A stretch of 64,000 nt of DNA from Porphyromonadaceae bacterium COT-184 OH4590. GTDB taxonomy: Bacteria > Bacteroidota > Bacteroidia > Bacteroidales > Paludibacteraceae. The notes under the pieces were generated by a model. The model ran no database searches. It saw only the letters and a list, made by a program, of their open reading frames with translations, and was not told where the DNA came from. Where the stretch lies: assembly GCA_000768855.1 (NCBI GenBank), contig JRAN01000052.1, forward strand, positions 1 through 64,000, written 5' to 3'. The position numbers and the translations under genes were made by a program. Every line of letters starts with the position of its first letter. The first letter of the stretch is position 1. This document shows, piece after piece, positions 62,897 to 64,000 of the stretch.

Positions 62897-63664
62897 ATGG
62901 GAAAAATCATTGCATTGGCAAATCAAAAAGGTGGAGTGGGCAAAACTACCACAAGTATCAATCTCGCAGCTTCACTTGCATTGTTAGGAAAAAAAGTTTT
63001 GGTAGTAGATGCCGACCCTCAAGCAAACTCATCATCGGGTTTGGGTGTTGACGTAGCACAGGTAAAAACAACTATTTACGAGTGCCTCGTCGATTACATC
63101 GACCCACAAGAAGCAGTAATCAAAACAGATTTTGAGAATCTACACCTTATACCTTCTCATATCAATCTGGTAGGGGCAGAGATAGAGATGATAGAGATAA
63201 ACAACCGTGAAAAACGATTGAAAAACGTACTTAACATATTGCGTCCCTCTTATGATTTTATCCTCATAGATTGTGCCCCGTCGCTCGGCTTGATAGTGGT
63301 AAACTGTCTTACGGCAGCCGATAGTGTTATGATACCTGTACAGTGCGAATATTTTGCATTGGAAGGCATAGGCAAACTACTGAATACCATAAAGATAATA
63401 AAAAGCAAACTTAATCCTAATCTCAATATAGAAGGATTTTTACTTACTATGTACGACTCTCGTCTAAGATATGCCAATCAGGTAGCAAACGAGGTTCGCA
63501 GTCATTTCGACGAAATAGTATTCGATACTATGATTACCCGCAATGTAAAGCTGTCGGAGGCCACATCTTATGGGCAACCCATAATGGTTTACGATAAAGA
63601 ATCGAAAGGTTCGCAAGATTATATAAAACTCGCAAAAGAGTTGATAGAAAAGATTAAAGAGTAA
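62897..63664 (+). CDS. parA: chromosome-partitioning ATPase ParA/Soj
   Basis: A Walker-type ATPase that binds the nucleoid as an ATP dimer and is released by ParB-parS. The 255 residues have the deviant Walker A KGGVGKTTTS, the switch VLVVDADPQANSSSGLG and Walker B FILIDCAPSLG, as in the small chromosomal Soj type without an N-terminal helix-turn-helix. parB starts 59 bases downstream. Confidence 0.95.
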   Translation: MGKIIALANQKGGVGKTTTSINLAASLALLGKKVLVVDADPQANSSSGLGVDVAQVKTTIYECLVDYIDPQEAVIKTDFENLHLIPSHINLVGAEIEMIEINNREKRLKNVLNILRPSYDFILIDCAPSLGLIVVNCLTAADSVMIPVQCEYFALEGIGKLLNTIKIIKSKLNPNLNIEGFLLTMYDSRLRYANQVANEVRSHFDEIVFDTMITRNVKLSEATSYGQPIMVYDKESKGSQDYIKLAKELIEKIKE

Positions 63665-63722
63665 GGAAATAAATTTTACTTATATTCGAGTAGAACAAAA
63701 CAATAGAACAAGTCAATAAATA

Positions 63723-64000
63723 ATGAAAAAACAAGTATTAGGAAGGGGATTGAATGCTCTTATAAGCACAGAAGAGGTAAAAACAGATGGAAGCAGCATT
63801 ATAAACGAGATTGATATTGATTTTATAGAGGCAAACCCCAATCAACCGCGAACAGACTTCGACGAAGAGGCATTAGCAGAACTGTCGGACTCTATCAAAG
63901 AAAACGGCTTGATATCGCCCATAACACTACGCAAGATAGACGACTCTCGTTACCAGATTATAGCGGGAGAGCGTCGTTATAGAGCCTCTAAAATGGCGGG
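63723..64000 (+). CDS. parB: chromosome-partitioning protein ParB (5' part, cut by window edge)
   Basis: A CTP-dependent clamp that loads at parS. The first 92 codons are present: MKKQVLGRGLNALIS at the N-terminus (the ParA-stimulating region), then IEANPNQPRTDFDEEALAEL and the CTP-binding GERRYRASK. The helix-turn-helix and dimerisation domains lie beyond the window. It forms the usual parAB pair. Confidence 0.95.
   Translation, partial: MKKQVLGRGLNALISTEEVKTDGSSIINEIDIDFIEANPNQPRTDFDEEALAELSDSIKENGLISPITLRKIDDSRYQIIAGERRYRASKMA

Overview
The window looks like chromosomal DNA from an anaerobic, low-GC member of the Bacteroidales (phylum Bacteroidota). The evidence is consistent: almost every gene is preceded by a Bacteroidetes-type -7 box (TAnnTTTG, often with TTTG/TTG about 19 bases upstream) rather than a Shine-Dalgarno sequence. 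Five secreted proteins end in a type IX secretion system (T9SS) type A sorting domain. Families typical of the group are present (DUF4836, DUF5686, a BtuG-like protein, RNase HI with a viroplasmin domain). Energy metabolism uses pyruvate phosphate dikinase, a 2-oxoacid:ferredoxin oxidoreductase and a two-cluster ferredoxin. I cannot name the species.

Layout. 1-9.0 kb: ppdK, then on the minus strand a MATE exporter, an HD hydrolase and mraY, a tRNA-Cys, and an ECF sigma / membrane protein / Spy-like three-gene unit. 9.0-24.4 kb: rbfA, a LolC/E-type permease, a DUF5686 outer-membrane protein, a TPR protein, two nucleotide-sugar dehydrogenases, rlmN, pdxA, panD, an M16 protease, lpdA and a lone chromate-transporter half. 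24.5-28.5 kb: a DUF4836 lipoprotein, a T9SS cargo protein and rarA. 28.6-31.6 kb: a cobalamin riboswitch, a long leader with a strong hairpin, a BtuG-like surface lipoprotein and a T9SS-sorted surface protein, which together look like a vitamin B12 capture locus. 31.9-38.4 kb: a CoA-transferase beta subunit without an adjacent alpha, a MaoC hydratase, a GT4-GT2 fusion, marC, a small beta-barrel protein, a 55-residue ferredoxin and a T9SS protein made of two tandem repeats. 38.4-44.5 kb (minus strand): typA, korA-korB, ilvE.

44.7-50.4 kb is the most accessory-looking part. Two decayed IS1-family transposase remnants, both lacking the N-terminal zinc-ribbon part, flank two T9SS cargo genes (a clan CD cysteine peptidase and a BspA-like leucine-rich-repeat protein) and a tandem array of 23-bp repeats. 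50.5-64 kb returns to housekeeping genes: dxs, trkA-trkH, two wbp-type sugar genes, a DMT transporter, a 5'-truncated trmN6, argS, a rhomboid protease, HU, ispF, rnhA, parA and the start of parB.

How the genes fit together. T9SS cargo in Porphyromonas is conjugated to a sugar made by the Wbp/Vim pathway. This window holds UDP-sugar dehydrogenases, a WbpB-like oxidase and a WbpD-like acetyltransferase together with five T9SS cargo proteins, so part of the anchor-sugar supply may be encoded here. No defence system, prophage or CRISPR array was seen. The best candidates for something new are the T9SS-linked B12 locus and the IS1-bounded peptidase/LRR island.
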